44,429 nt of DNA from Sorangium cellulosum (lineage in GTDB: Bacteria > Myxococcota_A > Polyangia > Polyangiales > Polyangiaceae), in contig DYPH01000037.1 in NCBI GenBank assembly GCA_020720045.1, positions 1 to 44,429 on the forward strand, read 5' to 3'. Shown in pieces: positions 15,827-23,985 of this stretch (positions are counted from its first letter, which is position 1; each line of letters starts with the position of its first letter). The translations under genes were made by a program, and so were the position numbers. The notes under the pieces were generated by a model. That model saw only the letters and a list, made by a program, of their open reading frames with translations, made no database searches and was not told the DNA's origin.

Positions 15827-16684
15827 TCAATCGCCGACCGCCGGTGCCGATGCCGGACTCGCGCCAACCTTCGCAATCAGCGCCAGGCAGCCGAGCCAGA
15901 CGAGCGCGCAGGGGACGAGGACGACGAGACGCGCCGTCGGGAAGGCGGCGACCGCCGGCGCGAAGATGCCGACGACGTCCCGAAGCATGTATCCCACATG
16001 GAAGAGCACGGCGGTGAGGAGGGCGTCGGTCCGGAGGCGGAGGAACGTCGTCGAGGCGCCGAGGAGGAGCGCCGACGGGATCGTGCGCGGCTCGCCACGG
16101 GTAAGTGCAAAGATTCCAAGGGCAATAAAGGCGGCGCCGGGGACCGGCGGGGCGCTATCCGCGCTGGGGCGCGCCGGGCCGTCGTCGTCATCGCCGCCCC
16201 CGAGGGTGAGCGCCGGGCGGTCGCGAAGGGCGCCAAGCAGGGCCCCGCGGAAGAGAACCTCCTCGGCAAAAGGAAGCAAAATCAAGAACGCTGCCGCCGC
16301 GAGCCCCTTGCTGCCGAGGGTCGCGCCTAGGTCGAGGGGGTCGCCATCGCCGGCGCGGGGGAACCGCTTGACGACAAGATCGGCGACCGCGTCCGAGAGG
16401 GGCGCCAGCGCGAAGCCTCCGACGAGCGCCAACGGAATCGCAGCCGCTTTCGGCAATCGCAGCGCAAGCGCGTCACGCCCCCCGTGGACGCGGTCGATGA
16501 GCGTCGCCACGAGCACAGAGGCGGCGAAAATCGCGAGGCCGGCGCTCGGGATGTCGCGTGCGCCCCCCGGCCCAAATCCGGAAACAAGGGCAAGGAACAT
16601 CCCCGCAAGAACCAGCGAGAAAAACGCGTAGAAGAGCGCGAGGAAAGGCCCCAGGGGGACGCGGAAGCGGGCCGGCTCACTCAT
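15827..16684 (-). CDS. CPBP/CAAX-type intramembrane protease
   Basis: A 285-residue, multi-helix membrane protein. PFAEEVLFRGALLGAL contains the EExxxR motif of the CPBP (CAAX protease and bacteriocin-processing) family. A third motif is probably LLTAVLFHVGYML (His present). The usual second motif FxxxH appears to read FALTR (in FIALGIFALTRGEP), with Arg in place of His, so catalytic competence is uncertain. Such proteins act in prenyl-protein maturation, self-immunity, or as scaffolds. The ATG at 16684 overlaps the nadB stop (ATGA), showing coupling; the longer frame to 17050 lies inside nadB. Its placement inside the NAD/PABA operon is odd. Confidence 0.78.
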   Translation of the reverse strand: MSEPARFRVPLGPFLALFYAFFSLVLAGMFLALVSGFGPGGARDIPSAGLAIFAASVLVATLIDRVHGGRDALALRLPKAAAIPLALVGGFALAPLSDAVADLVVKRFPRAGDGDPLDLGATLGSKGLAAAAFLILLPFAEEVLFRGALLGALRDRPALTLGGGDDDDGPARPSADSAPPVPGAAFIALGIFALTRGEPRTIPSALLLGASTTFLRLRTDALLTAVLFHVGYMLRDVVGIFAPAVAAFPTARLVVLVPCALVWLGCLALIAKVGASPASAPAVGD

Positions 16685-18312
16685 CGGCCGCGGAGATAGG
16701 CGGGAACGCCCCGTTTGACCACCGTGTCGCGCGCGAGCTTCTCGTCGAGGAGCGGGTAATCGAGCGTGTAGTGGAGGCCGCGGCTCTCGTGGCGCGCCGA
16801 CGCGCACTCGACGATCAATTGGGCAATCGTCGCGATATTTCGGAGTTCGAGCAGATCCCGCGTGACGACGTAGTTCCAGTAGTACTCCTGGATTTCCTCC
16901 TGGAGGAGCGCGATGCGCCGCGCCGCGCGCCGGAGACGCTTCGTCGAGCGGACGATGCCGACGTAGTTCCACATCAATCGGCGAAGTTCGTCCCAGTTTT
17001 GGGAGATGACGACCGCCTCGTCGCTCGTGATCGCCTTGCCGACGTCCCACTCGGGGACCTCGGGGAACGGCTCCGTCGTCTTCGCGAGGCCGCTCGCGGC
17101 GAGGGCGAGCGCGGCGCGATGGCCGAAGACGAGCCCCTCAAGAAGGCTGTTTGAAGCGAGGCGGTTTGCGCCATGAAGCCCGGTGTGAGCCGCCTCCCCG
17201 AGTGCCCAGAGACCGGGGATAGTCGTGCGCCCCTCCAAGTCGGTGGCGACGCCGCCACACATGAAGTGGGCGGCAGGAACGACCGGGATCCACTGCTTCG
17301 CGATGTTAAAGCCGAACTTTTCACATTGCCCAAAGACGCCGGGGAAGTGCTCGCGAAGAAACGGTTCATCCCGGTGGCTGATATCGAGCCACACATGGTC
17401 CGACCCGCTCTTTTTCATTTCGTAGTCGATGGCCCGCGCCACGATGTCGCGCGGCGCAAGGTCGCCGCGAGGGTCGTGGTCTTTCATGAACGGCGTGCCG
17501 TCGAAGCGGAGGAGGCGCGCCCCTTCCCCGCGGAGCGCTTCGGTGAGCAAGAAGGTGCGTGCCTCCGGGTGATAAAGGCAGGTCGGATGGAATTGATAAA
17601 ATTCCATATTCGCGATTTCAGCGCCGGCCCGGTAGGCCATCGCGACGCCGTCGCCGGTCGCGACATCCGGATTGGTCGTGTAGAGATAGACCTTCCCTGC
17701 CCCACCGCTCGCGAGAATGGTGGCCCGGGCGACGATGGTCTCCACGACACCGGTCGTCGCATTGAAAATATAGGCGCCGGCACAGAGTTCCGGCCCGCCA
17801 AACTTCGCGAGCGTCACGAGGTCGACCGCCATGTGCTCTTCAAGGAGCAGCACGTTCGGCCGTGCGCGGACCGCCTCAAGGAGCGCGCGCTCGACCTCGC
17901 GGCCGGTCATGTCGGCGGCGTGAACAATGCGTCGAGCGCTGTGGCCCCCTTCGAGGTGAAGGTCGAGCTTTCCAAGCGCCGAATCCTCCGGTTTCGCCGT
18001 CTTTGCCGTGTCGAATTTCGCGCCGAGCTCGAGGAGCATGCGGATCCGCTCGGGCCCCTCCTCGACGCAAATCTTCACCGTTTCCCGATGGTTGAGCGCC
18101 ACGCCAGCGATGAGGGTGTCCTCGACGTGGGCCTCAAAGGTATCGGTGGCATCGAGAACGGCGGCGATGCCCCCCTGGGCCCATTTCGTGTTTGATTCTT
18201 CGGCGTCGCGCTTCGAAACGACGATGACGGAGCCGTGCTCGGAGGCCTCCAACGCGAAGGAGAGCCCAGCGACGCCGCTGCCGATGACGAGAAAATCGGT
18301 CGTTCTCTGCAT
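16681..18312 (-). CDS. nadB: L-aspartate oxidase
   Basis: A 543-residue flavoprotein of the fumarate reductase/succinate dehydrogenase flavoprotein superfamily. Marks include the FAD motif GSGVAGLSFA (11-20), SNTKWAQGGIAAV (40-52), TILASGGAGKVYLYTTNP, FHPTCLYHP, LLTEALRGEGA, the active-site region HFMCGGV, GANRLASNSLLEGLVFG, and a C-terminal helical cap. It oxidises L-aspartate to iminoaspartate, the first step of de novo NAD synthesis; the partner NadA is not in the window. The length matches the family. It is the first gene of a minus-strand operon with the CPBP protease, pabA and pabBC, joined by overlapping stops and starts. It is divergent from the matrixin gene. Cytoplasmic. Confidence 0.95.
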   Translation of the reverse strand: MQRTTDFLVIGSGVAGLSFALEASEHGSVIVVSKRDAEESNTKWAQGGIAAVLDATDTFEAHVEDTLIAGVALNHRETVKICVEEGPERIRMLLELGAKFDTAKTAKPEDSALGKLDLHLEGGHSARRIVHAADMTGREVERALLEAVRARPNVLLLEEHMAVDLVTLAKFGGPELCAGAYIFNATTGVVETIVARATILASGGAGKVYLYTTNPDVATGDGVAMAYRAGAEIANMEFYQFHPTCLYHPEARTFLLTEALRGEGARLLRFDGTPFMKDHDPRGDLAPRDIVARAIDYEMKKSGSDHVWLDISHRDEPFLREHFPGVFGQCEKFGFNIAKQWIPVVPAAHFMCGGVATDLEGRTTIPGLWALGEAAHTGLHGANRLASNSLLEGLVFGHRAALALAASGLAKTTEPFPEVPEWDVGKAITSDEAVVISQNWDELRRLMWNYVGIVRSTKRLRRAARRIALLQEEIQEYYWNYVVTRDLLELRNIATIAQLIVECASARHESRGLHYTLDYPLLDEKLARDTVVKRGVPAYLRGR

Positions 18313-18435
18313 GTTGGCCGCCTACCTAAGGGCATTTCCCCCCGCAGACCAGCATGGAAGTCGGCGAAACCGCGCGCGCACGTGGGCGACGAGATCCCGC
18401 GTGAACTTGCTCGCCCTTCGCGTTAACACGAGGCG

Positions 18436-19398
18436 GTGCGTGCCCCCACCCAGCGCCTCCGCGCGCCGTCCCGTCCGCGCCTCTCTCCGCTGTTGCCGCG
18501 CTTGGCGTCGGTGGCCGCCATCGTCGCGGTCGGCGTCCTGGCGCTCCAGCCTCGCGAAGCGGCCGCCTTCTGTCGGACGACGACCGAGAGCACGCTTGGC
18601 GGCGGCTGCGCGTCGACGGGGCTCCCCCTCTATTGGAAGTACCGCTGCGTCGGCTTTCGATTGACGGAGGCCGGGACGGCAGAAGTCCCCTTTGACCGCG
18701 TCCAAGAGACCGCGTTACGCGCCTTTGAAAACTGGAGCAAACCCTCCTGCGGCTCAGGAACTCCGAGCGTCGATGTGAGCTATTTGGGGACGACAAAAAC
18801 CGACAAAGTCGAGTTTGACGTGAGGGGAACCAACGAAAACATCATCGTTTTTCGCGACGATGTGTGGCCCTACGAAGATACGCTGGCGATCGCCCTCACC
18901 ACGCTCACCTACGACAAAAGGCAGGGGGAAATCCTCGACGCCGACATCGAGGTCAACAGCCACGCGGTCGCGATCGTCGCCAAGGATCCTGGAACTCCGA
19001 TCAAGGGCAACGAGTACGATCTCTCGACGATCCTCACCCACGAAGCTGGGCACTTCCTCGGGCTCGCCCACTCGGAGGTGCGCGACGCGACGATGTACTA
19101 CAAGTACAATCCGGGCACCGTCGACCAGGCAACTCTCAAAGACGATGATGCTGCCGGGATCTGCGCGATCTATCGAAGCAGCGGTGCGCGAACGACCGCC
19201 CGCGGCGACGTCGTTCCCGTCGCCGTCTGTGCCCCGACCGCCAGCGAAGAGGCCCCCGCGTCGATGGCCGGAGGCGCCTTCGCCTGTGCGGCGCCCGGCC
19301 CGGTGGCTGGCGGGTCCTGGGGCGCAGGCGGCCTTCTCGTGGTCGCCGGCGCGCTCCTCCGAGGGCGACGTCGCGATCGCGCGCACCAGGTCCGCTAA
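18436..19398 (+). CDS. Secreted matrixin-type zinc metalloprotease with MYXO-CTERM-like tail
   Basis: A 320-residue precursor. A signal peptide is clear: RLASVAAIVAVGVLALQPREAAA (about 22-44), with cleavage probably after AAA-F45. The catalytic motif is HEAGHFLGLAHS (202-213), with the zinc ligands His202, His206 and His212, and the Met-turn DATMYYKY follows. Disulfides are likely among the paired Cys residues (FCRTTT, GGGCAS, YRCVGF, PSCGSG). The C-terminus (Cys near 288, then GGLLVVAGALLRGRRRDRA) is a Cys, hydrophobic, Arg-cluster arrangement, as in the MYXO-CTERM sorting signal of myxobacteria. It is probably exported and anchored at the surface or processed. The start is a GTG at 18436; other GTG codons further in are possible. 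Confidence 0.88.
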   Translation: MRAPTQRLRAPSRPRLSPLLPRLASVAAIVAVGVLALQPREAAAFCRTTTESTLGGGCASTGLPLYWKYRCVGFRLTEAGTAEVPFDRVQETALRAFENWSKPSCGSGTPSVDVSYLGTTKTDKVEFDVRGTNENIIVFRDDVWPYEDTLAIALTTLTYDKRQGEILDADIEVNSHAVAIVAKDPGTPIKGNEYDLSTILTHEAGHFLGLAHSEVRDATMYYKYNPGTVDQATLKDDDAAGICAIYRSSGARTTARGDVVPVAVCAPTASEEAPASMAGGAFACAAPGPVAGGSWGAGGLLVVAGALLRGRRRDRAHQVR

Positions 19399-19403
19399 GT
19401 CCC

Positions 19404-19463
19404 TTGACAGCGTTGGCGGCGTTCCTTATCCACGTCGCCTACCAAACTGAATCGCCATTCAGT
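19404..19463 (+). promoter_or_regulatory. Candidate sigma70 promoter and operator palindrome for etfBA
   Basis: TTGACA at 19404-19409 is followed 17 bp later by TATCCA at 19427-19432, a good -35 with a weak -10. About 14 bp downstream is the perfect palindrome ACTGAAT-CGCC-ATTCAGT (19446-19463), at or just after the expected transcription start, where a repressor would bind. The 5' leader to the etfB start at 19588 is about 145 bases. The TGAAT/ATTCA arms recall operators of TetR-type fatty-acid regulators, which would fit an ETF operon, but this is inference. Confidence 0.45.
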
Positions 19464-19587
19464 CCGACCGTAGCGGCCGGGGGGTGGCGTGGCCGACCGG
19501 CGAAGGCGCCTGACGTGGGACCCACAGAAGGTTTGCCGAGCAAATTGGACCTATGCACCGCGCGTGCATCGAAAAGGGGAATGTGAC

Positions 19588-20412
19588 GTGAAGATTCTCG
19601 TACCTCTCAAGCGAGTCGCCGACCCGGACAACGCCAACAAGATCAAGGTCAATGGCGGCAAGATCGACACGACCGGTCTCGAATGGAAGCTCAATCCCTT
19701 CGATGAATACGCCGTCGAGACCGCCCTCCGCTTGACGGAAAATGGCGCAAATACGAAGGCTCGCCTCGGCGAAGTCGTCGTGGTGACGCTCGGCCCGAAG
19801 GAGACGGAGACGACGCTCCGCAGCGCCCTCGCCACCGGTGCCGATCGCGCCATCCGCATTGATGCCGGCGACGACGCGATTGACGGCGACACCGTCGCCC
19901 ACGCGCTCGCCGCATTGATCAAGAAGGAAAACTTCGATCTGATCCTCCTCGGCAAGCAGGCCGTCGACGGCGACTCGAACCAGGTCCCCCAGCTCCTCGC
20001 CGAGTACCTCGGCTGGCCCCAGGCGACCTTCGCCGCCACGATCAAGAGCGAAGCCGACAAGGCGCTCGTGGTCGGCCGCGAAGTCGACGGCGGCACGCTC
20101 AACGTTCGCGTTCAGCTCCCGGCGGTCGTCTCCGTCGACCTCCGCATCGTCGCGCCGAAGAGCGTCACGTCGGTCCACACGGCGCCGACCCATAACTACG
20201 CGGATGGTGTGCGTTTTGCCGCCCTCATGCAGATCATGGCGGCGAAGAAGAAGCCGCTCGTTGAGGTGAAGCTCGCCGACCTCGGCGTCACCGCCGCGCC
20301 GAAGATCGAATACGTCGGCTTCGAGCTGCCGCCCGCCCGCAAGGCCGGCGTCAAGGTCGCAAACGTCGCCGACCTCGTCGGCAAGCTCCGCAACGAAGCG
20401 AAGGCGCTCTGA
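19588..20412 (+). CDS. etfB: Electron transfer flavoprotein beta subunit
   Basis: This 274-residue protein starts VKILVPLKRVADPDN at a GTG; a longer frame from 19489 has non-family residues at the front. Signature features are GLEWKLNPFDEYAVETALRL, VTLGPKETETTLRSALATGADRAI, and LLGKQAVDGDSNQVPQLLAEYLGWPQATFA, matching EtfB proteins that bind AMP and pair with EtfA. The dimer carries electrons from acyl-CoA dehydrogenases and related enzymes to ETF:quinone oxidoreductase. etfA follows 21 bp later. The likely promoter and operator are at 19404-19463. The slightly long C-terminus (GVKVANVADLVGKLRNEAKAL) is normal for the family. Confidence 0.96.
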   Translation: MKILVPLKRVADPDNANKIKVNGGKIDTTGLEWKLNPFDEYAVETALRLTENGANTKARLGEVVVVTLGPKETETTLRSALATGADRAIRIDAGDDAIDGDTVAHALAALIKKENFDLILLGKQAVDGDSNQVPQLLAEYLGWPQATFAATIKSEADKALVVGREVDGGTLNVRVQLPAVVSVDLRIVAPKSVTSVHTAPTHNYADGVRFAALMQIMAAKKKPLVEVKLADLGVTAAPKIEYVGFELPPARKAGVKVANVADLVGKLRNEAKAL

Positions 20413-20433
20413 GAGCCTAAGGAGATTACGAAA

Positions 20434-21396
20434 ATGGCTACGAAAATTCTCGTTGTCGCGGAGCTCCTCGAAGGCAAGATCCGCAAGGCTTCCCTCTCCG
20501 CCGTGACGTTCGCAAGGAACGCCGGCCTCCCCTTCTCGGTCCTCGTGATCGGCGCTGGCGCCGCAGGCGCCGCCGGGGAAATTACGGCGTTCGGCGCGGA
20601 GAAAGTCCTCGTCGCAGACGACGCGACCTTCAACGGCTGGACCGCCGAACGCTTCGCCCCGACGGTCGCCGCGGCGGTCAAGAACGGCGGCTTTGACGTC
20701 CTCGCCTTCACCGCGAGCTCCTTCGGCAAAGACATCGCCCCGCGCGTCGCCGCCAAGCTCGGCGCCGGCTATGCCCCGGATATCTCGAGCGTTTCCAACG
20801 AAGGTGGCACGCTCATCTACCGCCGCCCCGTCTACGCCGGCAACGCCTACGCGAAGGCGAAGCTCCTCACGGCCGTCCAGGTTGTGTCGGTCCGCCAGTC
20901 CGAGTTCACCGCGGCGGAAGCCTCCGGCGGTGCGAGCCCCGTCGAAGCGATCGCCATCGAAGCGGCCGACGCCGCCGCGTCAAAGGTCGAATTCCTCGGT
21001 CTCGAAGCGGCCAAGAGCGAGCGCCCCGACCTCGGAGACGCGCGCGTGATCGTCGCCGGCGGCCGCGCGCTCAAAGAGAAGTTCAAGGACATTCTCGAGC
21101 CGCTCGCCGACAAACTCGGCGCCGCCATCGGTGCCAGCCGCGCCGCCTGCGACGCCGGCTACGCCGCCCCCGAGCTCCAGGTCGGTCAGACCGGTCGCAT
21201 CGTCGCGCCGCGCCTTTACCTGGCGATCGGCATCTCCGGAGCCATCCAGCACCTCGCCGGAATGAAGGGCTCGAAGACGATCGTCGCGATCAACAAGGAC
21301 ACCGAAGCGCCGATCTTCCAGGTCGCCGACTACGGTCTCGTGCAGGATCTCTTCGCCGCCGTCCCCGAGCTCGTCACCGAACTGAACAAGGGCTGA
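20434..21396 (+). CDS. etfA: Electron transfer flavoprotein alpha subunit
   Basis: This 320-residue protein has the N-terminal alpha/beta domain ([19 protein letters not shown]) and the C-terminal FAD-binding domain with [20 protein letters not shown] then [20 protein letters not shown], the classic EtfA signature. Ribosome site AAGGAG lies about 11 bases upstream of the ATG. It pairs with EtfB as the second gene of the operon and carries the FAD that shuttles electrons from acyl-CoA dehydrogenases. The protein appears intact. A strong hairpin terminator follows the stop. Confidence 0.96.
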   Translation: MATKILVVAELLEGKIRKASLSAVTFARNAGLPFSVLVIGAGAAGAAGEITAFGAEKVLVADDATFNGWTAERFAPTVAAAVKNGGFDVLAFTASSFGKDIAPRVAAKLGAGYAPDISSVSNEGGTLIYRRPVYAGNAYAKAKLLTAVQVVSVRQSEFTAAEASGGASPVEAIAIEAADAAASKVEFLGLEAAKSERPDLGDARVIVAGGRALKEKFKDILEPLADKLGAAIGASRAACDAGYAAPELQVGQTGRIVAPRLYLAIGISGAIQHLAGMKGSKTIVAINKDTEAPIFQVADYGLVQDLFAAVPELVTELNKG

Positions 21397-21422
21397 TCGC
21401 CTCCACGATCCCCGACTCGGAA

Positions 21423-21462
21423 AAGTGCCTCTGCGAGCGATCGCAGGGGCACTTCGCCGTTT
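21423..21462 (+). terminator. Intrinsic terminator downstream of etfA
   Basis: Stem AAGTGCCTCTGCGA (21423-21436) pairs with TCGCAGGGGCACTT (21441-21454) around a GCGA tetraloop of the GNRA class, with one G-T mismatch in the 14-bp stem. The following sequence (CGCCGTTTGTT) has a weak run of T. It lies 27 bp after the etfA stop, so it would end the etfBA transcript. Confidence 0.75.
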
Positions 21463-21499
21463 GTTCCCCGACCGAAATGAATCCCGCTAAGAATGGCGT

Positions 21500-22627
21500 G
21501 TGCGCCCGTCCCGCCCCTTCCGCTTGTACCGTAGCCTTCCCATTCTTCTCGTCGCGTGCGCCCCCCAGGCGGTCGCCGTCGCACCGATTTGCCCAAGCCC
21601 GCCGGCCGTCGCCGTCGTCGACCATCCGGCACCACCGCCGCGACGGAGCCCCTGCGAGCGAATCGCGAGCCTTCAAGAGGTTCCGTTCGCCGACGGCAGC
21701 GCTGCACCGACAACCGTCGCCCCCTACGGCTCCATCTTCCGCGTTTGTTACACCGTCAAGGGAGGCGCTGTCGGCGTCATCCAGCGGGGCCGCGACCTGG
21801 TCGAAGTTGTGTTTGAACCAACGCGAACCGAAGACGAACGGGTGGCAAAGTCACTTCCGCTGAATGCGAAGCGCATCACGAAGTTTGAAGTCTTCGTTAC
21901 GGAGGATGGCCCCATTGTTCAGCTCGGAGGCTGGCGCGATCTTCACACGGTCGTGCTTGGCCCGCGCCCGGCGCCGCGCGCCGCGGCCCTCGTGGCAGCG
22001 ATCCTCGACGCCCCTGAAAAAGCTGTATTGTCGGATATTTCCTGGAAGAACTCGGAGACTGGCGGCGGCCCGCTCGCTCTGAAAGTCGATCTTCCGCCCC
22101 TTGAGGTGAGCCTCGACGATTCCACCGATCGGACGTCGAATATCTCCCTCACGCTCCATCTCCCTTCGCTCTTTGCCGCGCCAACACAAACCACCTTCGA
22201 AGAGGCCATTCATCGCGTCTGTGAGGGGGAAACCCTCGGCGGAGCGACCGGAGTCAATCTCGTCGATGCCGCGTCGTGCGCGCGTCTTCGCGACGAACCG
22301 GTCGCAAAGATCCTCAAAGCGGTCGAAGCGCGATGCCGGACGCTCACAGCGACCCACGCCGCCGTGATCGCAAACCTCGATCGCCATTCGCCGCTGCCGC
22401 CGCCCCCGCAGCCCACCGAGGAGGACGAGGGCGGCCTCACTCCCTACGAATTGCTCAAGATCCAGCGGGAATCGTCGATTGAAAGTGACGATCAACGGCC
22501 TCCCCACGCTTGCTTCGCGGAAGCCGATCGCGGCTGGGATACGAAGATCCCCTTGCGAATTCCGGTCGTTCACGTCGATCCGGCCTGGAGCGAGCTCCTC
22601 GAACAGTTTCATCCGCCACGCTTGTGA
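21500..22627 (+). CDS. Predicted lipoprotein, first of a paralogous pair
   Basis: A 375-residue protein that I cannot assign to a named domain. A lipobox LVAC sits at residues 17-20 after a short hydrophobic segment (LPILLVAC), so it is probably lipid-anchored. It then has a Pro/Ala-rich linker (to about residue 50), a beta-rich body, and a C-terminal portion with CARLRDEPVAKILKAVEARCRTLTA (near 265-290) and ACFAEADRGWD (near 345). The same C-terminal pattern recurs in the next gene (CARLGGATTEEILKGVASRC and ACFAIHDRLWN), so the two are paralogs. Paired Cys residues are expected to form disulfides in the periplasm. The start GTG at 21500 follows GAATGGCGT. Function unknown. Confidence 0.65.
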   Translation: MRPSRPFRLYRSLPILLVACAPQAVAVAPICPSPPAVAVVDHPAPPPRRSPCERIASLQEVPFADGSAAPTTVAPYGSIFRVCYTVKGGAVGVIQRGRDLVEVVFEPTRTEDERVAKSLPLNAKRITKFEVFVTEDGPIVQLGGWRDLHTVVLGPRPAPRAAALVAAILDAPEKAVLSDISWKNSETGGGPLALKVDLPPLEVSLDDSTDRTSNISLTLHLPSLFAAPTQTTFEEAIHRVCEGETLGGATGVNLVDAASCARLRDEPVAKILKAVEARCRTLTATHAAVIANLDRHSPLPPPPQPTEEDEGGLTPYELLKIQRESSIESDDQRPPHACFAEADRGWDTKIPLRIPVVHVDPAWSELLEQFHPPRL

Positions 22628-22668
22628 GCGGGGACAAGCGCTCCAATTTCTGGTGAAATGCGCCCCCT

Positions 22669-23934
22669 GTGATCCCCCCCCTCCGGCCCCTCGACTCTCT
22701 CGCCCGCTTCGCTCCACTCCTCCCGCTTGCCTTCGGCTTCGGCTGCATGCCGGCGACGACGAGTGCACCGACAAGCGGCCCCGCCGCGTTGGTCACCGCC
22801 CCGCCATCCGCCTGCGACCGCATCGATCGTCGCCAGCGGGACGCCCTCGCGACGATGGGCTCCGTGCGCGACGTCCCGGCCGTCTTTCGGCGCTGCCAGT
22901 TCCTGAAGAACGGCGCCGTCGGCCTCGTGCCGATTGAGCTCGACGGCACGACGATCAGCCATCAGCGCCAGTTTACCTATCGGCTCGTCGTCGAAGCAAA
23001 TACCGAATTTCCTTCTACTTCCAGCCTCCGCAAGGCGCCCGGCGCCACAGCGACGACCTACCTCGGCGCGCCGAAGACGACGGAAGCGCCGGAAGATCTC
23101 GTCGTTCGCGATGGCCGTAGCGGCGCCCTTGAAGCGGCGTTTATTGCGGTGCGTAGCCCGAACGGACTTTCTCCATTGACGCTCCCCGGCGGTTCGGCGA
23201 CCGGCGAGGGGGCAGATCTCTTTACTCCGCTGTTTGATCGGAGCGAGGCGGCGAAGCGGCTTGTCGTCCCCTGGCAGGAGATTCGCTGGCAGTCCCCTAC
23301 CCACCTGCTCACCTACCGCCTCCCGGACCTTGAGACGGTGGCCCCGATCCCCTACGGCGGCGCGAGCACCGACCGCCTCGTCGGCGTGAGCGGAACGCTC
23401 TGTATTGACGATGATTTCTCCCCCTGCCGCCCCGTCGACTTCCGCTACGGGCTGGCAGAGAGCTGCCGCGGCATCGCGCCGCTTGCGAGCGTCGACGGCG
23501 CCGGTCTCTGGGCGGCCGCCGAGTGCGCACGCCTCGGAGGGGCCACCACCGAAGAGATCCTCAAAGGCGTAGCGAGCCGTTGCGAGCAGCTCGCAAAAGA
23601 GGAAGAACCGCTGTTCCTCGAGGCGCTCCGTGCCGCGAGCGCCGCCCACGATGGCGTGGACCTACCGACGAATCCCCGGGATGCGGGCGAAAAAAACAAA
23701 CCTTCCAAACCGGCCGCCGGGAAGCCGACCGCCGCAGCGAGCGGACGGGCAGAGCCGGCCCACGCGCCACGACGCCCGGCAAAGCGCACCCCCGGCGCCT
23801 GTTTTGCCATCCACGATCGCCTCTGGAACTACGGCTACACCGCCCAACTCCCCAGGCCGCGGCCGGCGGTGAGCCTCGATCGCGCCTGGGGGGACGCCCT
23901 CGAGCACCTCGCCCCGCTCCTCGCCGCCCCCTGA
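22669..23934 (+). CDS. Predicted lipoprotein, second of a paralogous pair
   Basis: A 421-residue protein related to the preceding one. After a hydrophobic start (LARFAPLLPLAFGFGC, with Cys26 as the lipobox cysteine) it has a Thr/Ala/Pro-rich linker and a beta-rich body, then the shared C-terminal motif (CARLGGATTEEILKGVASRC near 285-305) and a low-complexity Lys/Ala/Pro segment (about 330-375) before ACFAIHDRLWN. It starts at a GTG 41 bp after the previous stop. No enzymatic motif is apparent. An outer-membrane or surface lipoprotein is likely; the role is unknown. It precedes dnaX by about 50 bp on the same strand. Confidence 0.65.
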   Translation: MIPPLRPLDSLARFAPLLPLAFGFGCMPATTSAPTSGPAALVTAPPSACDRIDRRQRDALATMGSVRDVPAVFRRCQFLKNGAVGLVPIELDGTTISHQRQFTYRLVVEANTEFPSTSSLRKAPGATATTYLGAPKTTEAPEDLVVRDGRSGALEAAFIAVRSPNGLSPLTLPGGSATGEGADLFTPLFDRSEAAKRLVVPWQEIRWQSPTHLLTYRLPDLETVAPIPYGGASTDRLVGVSGTLCIDDDFSPCRPVDFRYGLAESCRGIAPLASVDGAGLWAAAECARLGGATTEEILKGVASRCEQLAKEEEPLFLEALRAASAAHDGVDLPTNPRDAGEKNKPSKPAAGKPTAAASGRAEPAHAPRRPAKRTPGACFAIHDRLWNYGYTAQLPRPRPAVSLDRAWGDALEHLAPLLAAP

Positions 23935-23985
23935 GCACGCAAAAAAACCGAGGAGCCGACGGCCGGGACGCGATAGACCAGCGCC

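Noticed and set aside
18322-18796. Minus-strand frames over the matrixin start
   Set aside because: They are antisense shadows of the signal-peptide region with no independent coding signal.
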